64,000 nt of DNA from an uncultured Dehalococcoidia bacterium (GTDB lineage Bacteria > Chloroflexota > Dehalococcoidia > Lucifugimonadales > UBA3495): NCBI GenBank assembly GCA_958296225.1, contig OY282456.1:2108001-2172000 (forward strand), in the 5' to 3' direction. How positions within the stretch are numbered: position 1 is the first letter of the stretch; each line of letters opens with the position of its first letter. Under the pieces are notes generated by a model. That model did no database searches, was not told where the DNA came from, and saw nothing but the letters and a program-made list of their open reading frames with translations. This document shows positions 9,593 to 17,862 of the stretch, piece by piece. Both the position numbers and the translations under genes were made by a program.

Positions 9593-9935
9593 GACAGCGC
9601 GCCAGTTACGACTGCCCGTTGGCTGTGCCGTTGCCGCCGTTGTTCTGCCGGCGCAGCTCCGCGATAGCGCCGGTAAGTTCGGCAATCGTCGCCAGCATCG
9701 CCTGCTGGGCTGCGGCGGCGCGTTCGTCAGCAAGGCGGCGTTCCGCATCAGCAAGGCGGCGTTCCTCATTAGCAATGCGGCGTTCCTCATTAGCGCGGCG
9801 GCGTTCCTCGCGCTGTTCATTGATTAGCGCTTCAATCCGCTCATCATAGCGCTTGCGCTCATCAGCCAGTTGCTGTTGCGCCTCGCTGGTGCGCTGTCGT
9901 TCCCGTTCCAGCATAATGGCGTTGATGCCTCCGGT
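9593..9935 (-). repeat. 3' cassette A: copy of the coiled-coil C-terminus of the 10301-10816 gene
   Basis: This is the third tandem copy, counted in the direction of transcription, of the last half of the gene at 10301-10816. It runs from the LTGGINA codons to the identical ending NNGGNGTANGQS plus stop. It carries four EERRxAx heptads, against one in the gene itself and three in cassette B, so the length difference from B is one 21-base step. A frame of about 102 residues could start at ATG 9914, with GGAGG about 13 bases upstream, so separate expression is possible but not shown. The reading frame is intact, which argues against simple decay. Confidence 0.75.
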
Positions 9936-9950
9936 TAGAAAGGGGATAAC

Positions 9951-10272
9951 GACGGCGCGCCAGTTACGACTGCCCGTTGGCTGTGCCGTTGCCGCCGTTG
10001 TTCTGCCGGCGCAGCTCTGCGATAGCGCCGGTAAGTTCGGCAATGGTCGCCAGCATCGCCTGCTGGGCTGCGGCGGCGCGCTCGTCAGCAAGGCGGCGTT
10101 CCGCATCAGCAACGCGGCGTTCCTCGTCAGCAATGCGGCGTTCCTCGCGCTGTTCGTTGATTAGCGCCTCAATCCGCTCATCATAGCGCTTGCGCTCATC
10201 AGCCAGTTGCTGTTGCGCCTCGCTGGTGCGCTGTCGTTCCCGTTCCAGCATAAGGGCGTTGCTGCCTCCGGT
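9951..10272 (-). repeat. 3' cassette B: copy of the coiled-coil C-terminus of the 10301-10816 gene
   Basis: This second tandem copy of the 3' half of the 10301-10816 gene has three EERRxAx heptads and the same ending and stop. Between copies lies the same short spacer carrying a WRAVVIPFLTGG reading. A frame of about 95 residues could start at ATG 10251 (stop at 9964). Copy-to-copy length differences are 21 and 42 bases, exact multiples of one heptad codon block, so slippage inside the coiled coil has diversified the copies while keeping frame. Confidence 0.75.
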
Positions 10273-10300
10273 TAGAAAGGGGATAACGACGGCGCGCCAG

Positions 10301-10816
10301 TTACGACTGCCCGTTGGCTGTGCCGTTGCCGCCGTTGTTCTGCCGGCGCAGCTCTGCGATAGCGCCGGTAAGTTCGGCAATGGTCGCCAGCATCGCCTGC
10401 TGGGCTGCGGCGGCGCGTTCGTCAGCAATGCGGCGTTCCTCGCGCTGTTCGTTGATTAGCGCTTCAATCCGCTCATCATAGCGCTTGCGCTCCTCGGCCA
10501 GCTGCTGTTGCGCCTCGCTGGTGCGCTGTCGTTCCCGTTCCAGCATAATGGCGTTGATACCTCCGGTAAGCGTGGTGACCCCAATCCAGGCCGCGGTGCA
10601 ACGGGTCATTATATCCGCGTTGATAAAGCCGGCCAGGATGCCGGGATTGCACATACCCTTAAGCGCATTATCCGCCGTACAGGGCACTTTGGTAAAGTAC
10701 CATACCGCCCAGGTGGCGGCGGCCAGCAATGCCCCCAGCAGGAGCGGCCCTCGCCAGAAATCGGCATCATAGCCGAACAGGTTCCACAGACGCCGCGTTG
10801 CCCGTCGCAGCAGCAT
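10301..10816 (-). CDS. Membrane protein with C-terminal coiled coil
   Basis: This 171-residue protein of unknown function has a basic N-terminus, a transmembrane segment at about 24-42 (PLLLGALLAAATWAVWYF), a short loop with two cysteines, a second hydrophobic stretch at about 68-90, then a charged helix from about 93 on (ERERQRTSEAQQQLAEERKRYDERIEAL) that should form a coiled coil. The end is Asn/Gly-rich. It starts 10 bases after the CitE-like gene stop, with a GGGGGG-type ribosome site, so it is probably the third gene of the operon beginning at 12599. Its 3' half is repeated twice downstream (cassettes B and A). No enzyme motif is visible. Confidence 0.65.
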   Translation of the reverse strand: MLLRRATRRLWNLFGYDADFWRGPLLLGALLAAATWAVWYFTKVPCTADNALKGMCNPGILAGFINADIMTRCTAAWIGVTTLTGGINAIMLERERQRTSEAQQQLAEERKRYDERIEALINEQREERRIADERAAAAQQAMLATIAELTGAIAELRRQNNGGNGTANGQS

Positions 10817-10826
10817 AGCGCCCCCC

Positions 10827-11726
10827 TTATACCAGCCCCAGACTGCGGCACATTTCCAGCATCGCTTTGGCCGTTTCCTCGTGGGCCACGTCCACCATGT
10901 CGCCGGCGTAGGTTACGGCGGCGGTTCCCTCCCGCCGGCTCTGCTCCATTGCGTCCAGCAGGCCCTGCCAGAAGGCAATTTCCTCGGCGGTGGGGGTGAA
11001 AATTTCGTTGACGATAGGCACGTGGGACGGGTGAATCAGGTGCATCCCGGTGTAGCCCAGCGCTTTCAGGTTGTTCGCCCAGTAGCGCAGGCCGTCCCGG
11101 TCGCGGATGTCGAACCAGCCGCCGCTGATGGGCCACCGGATGCCGGCGGCCCGGCTGTCAATCAGAACCTTGCTGCGGAGGTACAGCGTTTCCGCGCCCT
11201 CCAGCGTCCAGCGGTAGCCGATGCTGCGCGCCGTATCGCCGCCCTTGCCGCCGCTGCCGCCCATATGCTCCACCCGGTCGGACGCCATGGCGATGTCATA
11301 AGCCATCCGTATGCCCGACGCCGTTTCCAGGCCGGGGTCAATGCAGACGGTGTTCAACTCCATTCCGGCCTTGCGCTCGAAATAGCGCAGCAGAACGTCG
11401 GCCTCCACCACGTCGGCCGGCCTTTCCACTTTGGGCAGCAGGATGCCGTAAAGACCGGGGCGGGTGACCGCTTCCAGGTCAAAGCCGGTCAGCCCGGTTT
11501 CCAGCCGGTTGACCCGGACGAACAGGGTTTGCCCGCGCTCGGCCAGCTCGTCAATCATTCTGGCGACCAGCGGGCGGGCGGCGTCCTTGTCGTACTCCGG
11601 CACCGAATCCTCAAGGTCCAGGATGAGAGCGTCGGGGCCGTACTGCGGCGCCTTCCGCATCCAGTCCTCTTTGTTGCCGGGCACGAACATCACGGAGCGC
11701 AAGGGTTTGGCGGTGATACGGGGCAT
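10827..11726 (-). CDS. HpcH/HpaI aldolase / CitE-like CoA-ester lyase family protein
   Basis: This 299-residue TIM-barrel protein belongs to the CitE-like (citrate lyase beta subunit, malyl/citramalyl-CoA lyase) superfamily, which cleaves or forms C-C bonds next to CoA thioesters using Mg2+. Visible motifs are RSVMFVPGNKEDW near the N-terminus, ALILDLEDSVP (the Asp/Glu pair of the family), LFVRVNRLET and GILLPKVE. The C-terminal part MHLIHPSHVPIVNEIFTPT is also typical. ATG 11726 is preceded by a perfect AGGAGG; the longer frame from 11759 adds only 11 residues without such a site. It follows a PfkB-family kinase gene on the same strand and precedes a small membrane protein gene. The exact substrate is not predictable. 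Confidence 0.88.
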   Translation of the reverse strand: MPRITAKPLRSVMFVPGNKEDWMRKAPQYGPDALILDLEDSVPEYDKDAARPLVARMIDELAERGQTLFVRVNRLETGLTGFDLEAVTRPGLYGILLPKVERPADVVEADVLLRYFERKAGMELNTVCIDPGLETASGIRMAYDIAMASDRVEHMGGSGGKGGDTARSIGYRWTLEGAETLYLRSKVLIDSRAAGIRWPISGGWFDIRDRDGLRYWANNLKALGYTGMHLIHPSHVPIVNEIFTPTAEEIAFWQGLLDAMEQSRREGTAAVTYAGDMVDVAHEETAKAMLEMCRSLGLV

Positions 11727-11757
11727 AGGGATTCCTCCTGTACAGTCGTAAATTGTC

Positions 11758-11777
11758 ATTCCGGCCGGCGCCGGAAT
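11758..11777. repeat. Short palindrome between kinase and CitE-like genes
   Basis: ATTCCGGCCGGCGCCGGAAT is an almost perfect palindrome right at the 3' end of the PfkB-family gene. A related ATTCCGGC..GCGGGAAT sequence lies near 42222. It could be a REP-like element or an attenuating hairpin; no T-run follows on the minus strand. Confidence 0.4.
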
Positions 11778-12599
11778 CTAGGCCGGCGACAGCCGGTTAT
11801 GCTCCAGGCGCCGGCTGATGGCGCGGTCAATATGCGGCGCGGGTTCCCGGCCCGTAGCCAGGGCGTAAAGCAGGCCGGCGGTGGCGGCGTCGCCGGCGCC
11901 GATAAAATCGGTGTCCGGCGGAACGGGCGCGGCGGTATGGCGCGATACCTTGCCATCGTAAACCAGCAGCCAGCCGTCGGCATCCTCGGTAATCAGCAGG
12001 CACTCGGTATTGAGACGGCCGGCCAGCGTCGCGGCGTCAGCGCCGGAGTGGGTTAGCTGGCGCAGGATGGCAGCCTCGCCGCGGTTCAGCGTAACCGCCG
12101 CTTTTGGGAAATCTCCAGTGGACAGGATGCGGCGGCAGCGGTCAAGGGCGGTGCCGTTGATGGCCAGGCGACCGGGCCGGGCGCGCCCCGCGATTCGCCG
12201 GAGGGCGTGGGAGTCCAGGTTGCAGTCGGCGGCAATCCAATCATAATCCAGGGCCAGCCGGGCCGTCGCCGCCGGGCCGATTTCCGCCCAGGATATGGTG
12301 GGATAATCGGCGGCCAGTTCGTGGGGTTCGCCATCCTTGATGCGCGATTCCGCATAACCGACGGACTGGCTGGCCGGCGCCGTCACTACCGTAAAAGGCT
12401 GCCTTTGCAGCAAGTCCTGGGCGGCCTTGCCGTGTATGTCGTCGCTGGCGGCGGCCAGCAGCGTAACGTCCAGTCCATGGGTATGCAGTTCCTGCGCCAT
12501 AATGGCGGCGACGCCGCCCAGCCGCAGCGCACTGACGCCGCTCTCCCCCCGGCGCACGGTTTCCGGGATGGCGTTGCCGATGACGAGGATGCGGGGCAT
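11778..12599 (-). CDS. PfkB-family carbohydrate/nucleoside kinase
   Basis: This 273-residue protein belongs to the ribokinase-like PfkB family, which phosphorylates sugars or nucleosides with ATP. The start ILVIGNAIPETV and the early glycine motif LGGVAAIMAQEL match the first family signature. The C-terminal signature DFIGAGDAATAGLLYAL contains the catalytic Asp of GAGD and the anion hole. It is slightly shorter than typical ribokinases (about 300). ATG 12599 has GGAG about 8 bases upstream. It is the first gene of a minus-strand operon with the CitE-like lyase and a membrane protein. The substrate cannot be deduced. Confidence 0.87.
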   Translation of the reverse strand: MPRILVIGNAIPETVRRGESGVSALRLGGVAAIMAQELHTHGLDVTLLAAASDDIHGKAAQDLLQRQPFTVVTAPASQSVGYAESRIKDGEPHELAADYPTISWAEIGPAATARLALDYDWIAADCNLDSHALRRIAGRARPGRLAINGTALDRCRRILSTGDFPKAAVTLNRGEAAILRQLTHSGADAATLAGRLNTECLLITEDADGWLLVYDGKVSRHTAAPVPPDTDFIGAGDAATAGLLYALATGREPAPHIDRAISRRLEHNRLSPA

Positions 12600-13008
12600 A
12601 CGTGAGGTTCTCCAAGGTTGGCGGGCAGCAATATCTACCGCTAGAAAATTGCGAAACTAGGTTCACGTTTTTGTGGACAGCAACAGAGGCAGCGGTGCGG
12701 TCGGGGTGAGTTGCCTGGTTCCCTCGCCGGCACAGCGGCTCACCGGGGCCGGCCTGACGGCTGGATTTTCTATCCCCGCCGCGGCGATGGGTTATGAGAC
12801 CTGCGGGATAGAGCGCCGGCAACGGAAGCGTTTTCGCAAAGCCACTAGAGGGGGCGCTGTCGGTCGGAGTGGCCGGTCACAATCTTGACGCAGACGCCCA
12901 GGGCGGCAGACGCCGGGCGGCATCTTTGCCGGCGCAGCGAAGGGCGCTGACGCGACCGAAAGGTCTGGATGCCCCGGTGTGTCCAACCGTTGCCGGATTG
13001 AAGCTGCG
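12600..13008. other. Intergenic region, no gene recognised
   Basis: These 409 bases lie upstream of the PfkB operon and downstream of the PD-(D/E)XK gene. A plus-strand frame of 71 codons at 12673 has no coding look. The promoter of the kinase operon must lie near 12610-12680, where the sequence is AT-richer, but I see no clear -35/-10 pair. Confidence 0.5.
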
Positions 13009-13410
13009 CTAATCCAACAGACCGGTCAGTACGCCTCCGATTTCGGCCAGCGGACAGATTCGAATGTTCCGAACGTCCGCAAATTCCCTGACGCTTCCAG
13101 GAATCTCAGGGAAAACGTCATCGGGAGTACAGAGAATCACCGCTGTATCAAAATAGTCCGCGTAGCGACGGGCCTGGAGGACGCCTCCCAAGAGAACGGG
13201 GCGCGTTTTTACTTCTACTATGGCAAATTTCCCGCCGTGTTCAACCAGGATGTCGGGGCGGTATCTTGGGCCACGAACCAAAGAAACCGGGTCGCTCTGC
13301 CACAATCTCCGGTTGGGAATCCTGGATGGGCCACGAGTTAGTTTGTAGCCCAACTCGCTAATGGCCTCCTCTACCTGGGGAATGAAACTAGTTTCCAAAA
13401 TCTGCGTCAT
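13009..13410 (-). CDS. Predicted PD-(D/E)XK nuclease-fold protein
   Basis: This 133-residue protein has one clear motif: RYRPDILVEHGGKFAIVEVK, with Asp in PDI and E-V-K after a beta-hairpin. This is the restriction-endonuclease-like active site (D...ExK). A helix with LQARRYADYF and a strand TAVILCTPDD follow, as in that fold. Its start ATG overlaps the TGA of the upstream gene at 13407 (ATGA), so the pair is translationally coupled. A longer frame from 13485 runs inside the upstream gene and is unlikely. Target and role are unknown; a defence or repair role is plausible from fold and pairing only. Confidence 0.7.
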   Translation of the reverse strand: MTQILETSFIPQVEEAISELGYKLTRGPSRIPNRRLWQSDPVSLVRGPRYRPDILVEHGGKFAIVEVKTRPVLLGGVLQARRYADYFDTAVILCTPDDVFPEIPGSVREFADVRNIRICPLAEIGGVLTGLLD

Positions 13411-13874
13411 GGCAACAAGCCTCCTAAAAGCAACTTCTGGACCACTGCGCCCACAACCGCGCTGACAATGATGGTTGCCCCCCATTTGACGGCGCCAATG
13501 GCTCTATCCCTTCTGGATTGCCTCTCCAACAAACGATGTAAAGGTTCATCGTTTCCGTTCTGAGGGGTCAAAAGGTCAAATTCCACAGGCACGTTCAGAT
13601 TCCGGCCTATGGAGTTTAGGAGCACAGACATAGTAGAGACACAATGAATGAGTTTCTTGCCGTGAATCGAGACCACCCAATCTTCGGCAATAAAGACTGC
13701 CGAATCCTGTACTTGAGCCGCTAGCCAATTCGCGGGCGCAACCTGCCCCAGCAAACGCGATTGCAAGCTGTGTGGCAATGGCCGGAACACCTCCCCGGCC
13801 AATAGCAACTCCCTTGTTGACTGGTCAAGCGTTGGATGGTCTGGCACTCTTATTTTCAGGTCTAAGATTTCCAT
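13407..13874 (-). CDS. Unknown protein with C-terminal membrane segment, partner of the PD-(D/E)XK gene
   Basis: I recognise no family in this 155-residue protein. The first roughly 120 residues are soluble, with a hydrophobic core stretch SAVFIAEDWVVSIHGK around 58-73. After a basic linker (LLERQSRRDR), residues about 125-150 (AIGAVKWGATIIVSAVVGAV) form one transmembrane helix, so it is probably tail-anchored. It overlaps the downstream nuclease-fold gene by four bases. Membrane anchor plus nuclease in a two-gene unit resembles some small defence or toxin modules, but nothing here proves this. Confidence 0.6.
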   Translation of the reverse strand: MEILDLKIRVPDHPTLDQSTRELLLAGEVFRPLPHSLQSRLLGQVAPANWLAAQVQDSAVFIAEDWVVSIHGKKLIHCVSTMSVLLNSIGRNLNVPVEFDLLTPQNGNDEPLHRLLERQSRRDRAIGAVKWGATIIVSAVVGAVVQKLLLGGLLP

Positions 13875-13950
13875 TTGCCGGCTATCAAATCACAACTGTG
13901 CGTGTGTGGTCAAGAGCATTCAGTGCCATGGCTATGCCGGAATTTTCGGG

Positions 13951-14058
13951 ATGATAAGAAAAGCAAATGCACTGGCCGTCGCCATTGAAGCTATGAAACT
14001 GGCTACTGCCGTTACTGGTCTTATAGCAACAGTTACTGCTTTCCTGGCAATTGTCTAA
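13951..14058 (+). CDS. Possible 35-residue membrane peptide
   Basis: A short frame starting MIRKANALAVAIEAMK and ending in a hydrophobic stretch (LATAVTGLIATVTAFLAIV) would make a single-helix membrane peptide with a basic start. It is divergent from the two-gene module at 13009-13874, about 75 bases away. The ribosome site is poor, and the ATG overlaps the TGA of a tiny upstream frame (13928-13953). The region is AT-richer than the surroundings. It could be a small toxin-like peptide or chance. Confidence 0.3.
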   Translation: MIRKANALAVAIEAMKLATAVTGLIATVTAFLAIV

Positions 14059-14105
14059 AACCTCAGCGGGGTTGCCGTGTGTGGCACGGCAACCCTGAAT
14101 TGCTT

Positions 14106-15332
14106 TCACACTATCCCCTCCGCCCGCAGCCGCTCCAACCCCTCGGCGTCAACTCCGCACAGCTCCCCCAGCACGGCGGCGTTGTGCATCCCCAGGGCCG
14201 GCGCGCCGGGCACGTCGGGCAGGGGCTGGCCGTCGAACAGGATGGGGAATCCGGCTACTACCTCGTCAATCGCACCGTCAAAAGTGGCGTTGCGCATCGG
14301 ACGCAATGCCCCCCGCTCGCGAAAGTGTGGGTCGGCCAGTATCTCCGGCACCGTGCGGACGGGAGCGCAGGGCACGTCGCCGGCGGACAGACATTCCAAT
14401 GCTTCGGTACGAGTCATCTTGCCAACGCGCGCCTGCACCTCGGCGCGGGCGGCGGCGGCGTTCTCGGAGCGGGTCTGATAGCGGGCGAACCGTGCGTCGT
14501 CAATCAGCTCCGGCGTGCCGATGGCGTAGCACAGGCGGCGCCATTGGTCGTCGCTGGCGGCGGTGATGATGATGGCGCCGTCGCTGGCGTGGTACTGGCC
14601 CGTCGGCCCGCTGCGGCTGTTGTTGCCCGTGCGCAGGGGGACGCCGGCGGCGACGTCCTCCTCCAGGTTCTCCATCAGCATCAGCGACGCCAGCGTGTCC
14701 ATCATTGAAACGTCCAGATAGACGCCCCGGCCCGTCTTTTCCTTTTCGCGCAGCGCGGCCAGGATGGCGGTGGCGGCGAACATTGGCGTAACCAGGTCTC
14801 CGATGTAGAAGCCGACGCGGGTGGGCGGGCCGTCGGGTTCGCCGTTAATGTCCATCAGGCCGCTCATCCCCTGGATTTGTGGGTCGTGGGCCGGCTGACT
14901 GGCATAGGGGCCGGTCTGCCCGTAGCCGGAGATGCTGGCGTAGATGATGCCGGGGTTCACCGCCGCCACGTCATCATAGCCCAGGCCCAGCCGGGTCATA
15001 GAACCGGGGGCCAGATTTTCCAGCGCCACGTCCGACTGCCGCGCCATCTCCAGAAAGAGTTGCCGGCCCTGCGGATGTTTCAGGTCAAGGGTAACGCTCT
15101 TGACGCCCTGGCTGCGTTTGAGAAAGCGGGTGGCGATGTGCTTTTCGGAACGCTGCTCCGAATGGATGCCGTCCGGCCCGGCGAAAGGGCCGTTGCCGCG
15201 CACCGGGTCGCCCCGGCCCGGTAGCTCCACCTTGATGACCTCAGCGCCGAGGCGGGCCAGCGTCATGCTCAAAAAGGGGCCGGCCAGAAACACCGTAACG
15301 GCCAAAACCCGTAAATCCGAAAGCGGCTGCAT
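14106..15332 (-). CDS. CaiB/BaiF family (class III) CoA-transferase
   Basis: This 408-residue enzyme should move CoA between carboxylic acids through an enzyme-linked anhydride on a conserved Asp. It starts PLSDLRVLAVTVFLAGPFLS and contains LARLGAEVIKVELPGRGDPVR, SVTLDLKHPQGR, YASISGYGQTGPYASQ, followed by AHDPQIQGMSGLM holding the likely catalytic Asp, and GDLVTPMFAATAILAALREKEKTG. Length matches the family (about 400). ATG 15332 has GGAGG upstream. No obvious operon partner lies beside it. Substrate unknown; such enzymes are numerous in degradative Chloroflexota. Confidence 0.93.
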   Translation of the reverse strand: MQPLSDLRVLAVTVFLAGPFLSMTLARLGAEVIKVELPGRGDPVRGNGPFAGPDGIHSEQRSEKHIATRFLKRSQGVKSVTLDLKHPQGRQLFLEMARQSDVALENLAPGSMTRLGLGYDDVAAVNPGIIYASISGYGQTGPYASQPAHDPQIQGMSGLMDINGEPDGPPTRVGFYIGDLVTPMFAATAILAALREKEKTGRGVYLDVSMMDTLASLMLMENLEEDVAAGVPLRTGNNSRSGPTGQYHASDGAIIITAASDDQWRRLCYAIGTPELIDDARFARYQTRSENAAAARAEVQARVGKMTRTEALECLSAGDVPCAPVRTVPEILADPHFRERGALRPMRNATFDGAIDEVVAGFPILFDGQPLPDVPGAPALGMHNAAVLGELCGVDAEGLERLRAEGIV

Positions 15333-15498
15333 AATGTTATCCTCCGGTTTTCCCCGGTGTCAGGCTGGCGGACTCGTTTCAGCCCGCCGCCGCCGCAGTT
15401 TAGCACGAGGTCGGCGCCCTTTGCCGGCGAACCCGCCGCCGGTTAGTGCGGCGAACCGGCGGCGGGTGGCCTGATGGACTGCCGTCAGACGGCGGCGG

Positions 15499-15710
15499 TC
15501 ATTTGCCCGGAGCCGGCTCCGAGCCGGGCGGTATGGTGAAAACCGGCTCGCCGCTGTTCGCATCGTGCTGGTGCGATATGAGCGCGTTGATAATCCGGTC
15601 CTCCCGGCGCCGGATTTCCTCATCGTCACCATACTGCTGCCGATGGCGATAATTGCAATCAGCTCGGGGCTTACGCTTAGGCGCCGTCCGTGATTATGTG
15701 CCGCAGTCAT
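15499..15710 (-). pseudogene. Possible frameshifted small gene
   Basis: From ATG 15710 the frame reads MTAAHNHGRRLSVSPELI. A second frame of the same strand then gives a more protein-like ending (EEIRRREDRIINALISHQHD ... GSEPAPGK, stop at 15499) that has no start of its own. One indel around 15640 would join them into one roughly 70-residue protein. I know no family. The rest of the 15333-15831 gap shows nothing else, apart from an AT-richer stretch before the Uma2 gene with tagaat near 15790. Confidence 0.3.
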
Positions 15711-15831
15711 TCGCTGCTGCCTCTGGCGGCTTTATCGTCATTGCCGTCGTTGGCAGTGTAACATGGGGGCGGCCGGTATATTCGGAGTGTAGAATGACGG
15801 CATCAATCAGCGGCAAGGCGGTATAACTGCG

Positions 15832-16395
15832 ATGACCACGGCAAAGACGAAAGCGGAACTGCTTACCGCCGATGACCTGCTGCGTCTGTACAGCGAGGGC
15901 ATCCGTGGCGAGCTGATAAGAGGGATGTTCCACAAGACGGCGGCAGCAGGACTGGAACACGGCGCAATAGCGATTAATCTGGGCAGTATGATGCGAGCCG
16001 TTGTCAGACCCGCCCGGTTGGGCCGGGTGGTCGGTTCCGACTCCGGCATCCGGCTGGAGCGCGACCCGGATACGGTGCGGGAACCCGACCTGGCTTTTAT
16101 ATCGGCGGAAAGGCTGCCGCTGGACATACGGGTTCGGGGCTATTCCGAGATAGCGCCCGACCTGGTGGTGGAGATAATCGCGCCCGGCGACCGCCCCGCT
16201 GCAGTGCACGACAAGGCCCGGATGTGGCTGCGCTACGGCGTGCGCCTGGCGCTGCTGGTTGACCCGGATACCCGCACGGTAACGACCCTCCCCGCCGACG
16301 GGCCTCCGCGAACGCTGGGCGAGGATGACACGCTGGACGGCGGCGATGTGCTGCCGGGCTTTACCTGCGCCGTGCGGGATATTTTCGACCTGTAA
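15832..16395 (+). CDS. Uma2 family (DUF820) protein, restriction-endonuclease fold
   Basis: At 187 residues this has the usual Uma2 length. It shows the family path: TADDLLRLYSEGIRGELIRG, the helix-rich GAIAINL segment, GIRLERDPDTVREPDLAFIS, PDLVVEIIAPGDRP, then K.RMWLRYGVRLALLVDPDTR. The Asp in EPDLAF and the E-I-I after PDLVV correspond to the PD-(D/E)XK-like site. Uma2 proteins are very common in Chloroflexota and cyanobacteria; their biological role is not settled. At least seven other Uma2 genes or remnants lie in this window. It stands alone, on the opposite strand to the CoA-transferase. Confidence 0.88.
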   Translation: MTTAKTKAELLTADDLLRLYSEGIRGELIRGMFHKTAAAGLEHGAIAINLGSMMRAVVRPARLGRVVGSDSGIRLERDPDTVREPDLAFISAERLPLDIRVRGYSEIAPDLVVEIIAPGDRPAAVHDKARMWLRYGVRLALLVDPDTRTVTTLPADGPPRTLGEDDTLDGGDVLPGFTCAVRDIFDL

Positions 16396-16568
16396 AATCC
16401 CGGTATTGATTGGGGGATGGCATCAGCCGCGGCGAAATTGACGGGCCGCCCCAATTACTGAAAACCGACGCGCGCGCAAAAGCGTATTGCAACACAATAC
16501 AGTAGCCGAATCGCGCCGGACGACGGCCTTTCCGCCGGCGCTCCGCCCACGATTACAAACCCGTCGCC

Positions 16569-17600
16569 ATGAGATTTCCCTGGGCAAATATCCTGCTGGT
16601 TGCGCTGGTCGTCGCCGAGCTGCTGACCGGCTATCTCGGCCTCACCCACTCCAACCCGGAGTGGATTGGGGCGATGCACCTGCACCGGATTTTCGGGTTT
16701 GCCATTCTGGCGCTGTTTGCCTGGAAGTCGCGCAACATTCTGGGCTCCCTCAAGTCGGCGCATAACTGGCGGACGGCGGGGCGGGAGATGCTGTGGTCGC
16801 TCCTACTGCTGGGCGGTTTGCTGGCGGTGATGGGGCTGGGGCTGGCCTGGAGTCATTTGGGGCATTACAGCTGGCTGGGGTTTTCCGGGACTACCCTACA
16901 CTTGAACCTGGCCTGGGCGCTGATTCCGCTGCTGGCGTGGCACTCGCTGCGGCATCGTGTCAGCTTTCGGACGCGCTACCTGGCCGACCGGCGCAACCTG
17001 CTGCGGGTGGGGGCATTGGCGCTGGCCGGGCTGCTGCTGTGGCGTACTGCGGAGCTGGCGGGGATTCTGGCCGCCGGGCCGGGGGCGAGCCGGCGTTATA
17101 CGGGGTCATATCCCGAAACGGGCGCGGATTTTCCGGTTACGATGTGGCTCAACGATAAGGTTCCTTTCGTTGATGCCAACCGCTGGCGGCTCCGGGTGGG
17201 CGGCTATGTTGAGCGTCCGTTTGAAATGGATGCTGCCGAGTTCCAATCCTGGCGACATCGGGTGACCGCAACGCTGGACTGCACCGGCGGTTGGTACACC
17301 GTCCGCCAGTGGGAGGGCATCCCGGTGCGTGAATTGTTGGCACGGGCCGGCGCCAAACCGGGGGCGGGCAGCATTACCATCCGGTCGCGCACCGGCTACT
17401 TCCGGCGGTATTCGCTGGCCGAGGCCAACCGCGCCATGCTGGCCAGCCGGGTGGACGGCGCGCCCCTGTCCGCCGGGCACGGGTTCCCGGCCCGGATGGT
17501 GGAGCCCCACAAGCGGGGTTACGATTGGGTCAAGTGGGTTGACTCCATCACCGTGAACGACACCGGCAAATTCTGGCAGCCGCCGCTGCCCCTTACGTGA
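16569..17600 (+). CDS. Membrane-anchored sulfite-oxidase-like molybdopterin oxidoreductase
   Basis: This 343-residue fusion has about four transmembrane helices in residues 1-165 (about 5-22, 35-52, 70-95, 105-125, 145-160), with His residues in LTHSNPEW, AMHLHRIFG, LAWSHLGHY and LLAWHSLRHR that could bind heme. The soluble domain of about 180-343 is sulfite-oxidase-like: DFPVTMWLNDKVP, WRLRVGGYVERPFE, then LDCTGGWYTVRQWEG with Cys238 as the likely Mo ligand, and HGFPARMVEPHKRGYDWVKW. It thus joins a YedZ-like cytochrome part with a YedY/MsrP-like catalytic part in one chain. Substrate could be sulfite, methionine sulfoxide or other. No clear ribosome site precedes the ATG. Confidence 0.85.
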   Translation: MRFPWANILLVALVVAELLTGYLGLTHSNPEWIGAMHLHRIFGFAILALFAWKSRNILGSLKSAHNWRTAGREMLWSLLLLGGLLAVMGLGLAWSHLGHYSWLGFSGTTLHLNLAWALIPLLAWHSLRHRVSFRTRYLADRRNLLRVGALALAGLLLWRTAELAGILAAGPGASRRYTGSYPETGADFPVTMWLNDKVPFVDANRWRLRVGGYVERPFEMDAAEFQSWRHRVTATLDCTGGWYTVRQWEGIPVRELLARAGAKPGAGSITIRSRTGYFRRYSLAEANRAMLASRVDGAPLSAGHGFPARMVEPHKRGYDWVKWVDSITVNDTGKFWQPPLPLT

Positions 17601-17827
17601 TGCCGCAGCAAATTTTACCGGGAGATGCAGGATGCGCAGGATTGGGCTGACCGGAGGCGCCGCCGCCGCCCTTTGGGTAGCGTTCCGTTGCCGGTGGTCG
17701 GGGTTTTGCAAAGTCATTAAAGCCCTCTCCCCCTGTGGGAGAGGGTTGGGAGAGGGGTAGCGCTCCCGCTCCGGCGCCCGCAAAACCCGCCGCCCACACT
17801 TTGCGCCGGCCCACTGACAACCCCCCT

Positions 17828-17856
17828 TTGACAGCCACGAACATAAGTCCTATACT
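17828..17856 (+). promoter_or_regulatory. Near-consensus sigma-70 promoter inside the element
   Basis: TTGACA (17828-17833), a 17-base spacer, then TATACT (17851-17856). The same pair with the same spacing is kept in copy 2 although the spacer has changed at several positions. Transcription would start near 17863, just before the long stem. Confidence 0.7.
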
Positions 17857-17862
17857 GTACCC

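Noticed and set aside
12673..12888. Plus-strand 71-codon frame upstream of the PfkB operon
   Set aside because: No ribosome site, no coding-like sequence, and it lies where the operon promoter is expected.
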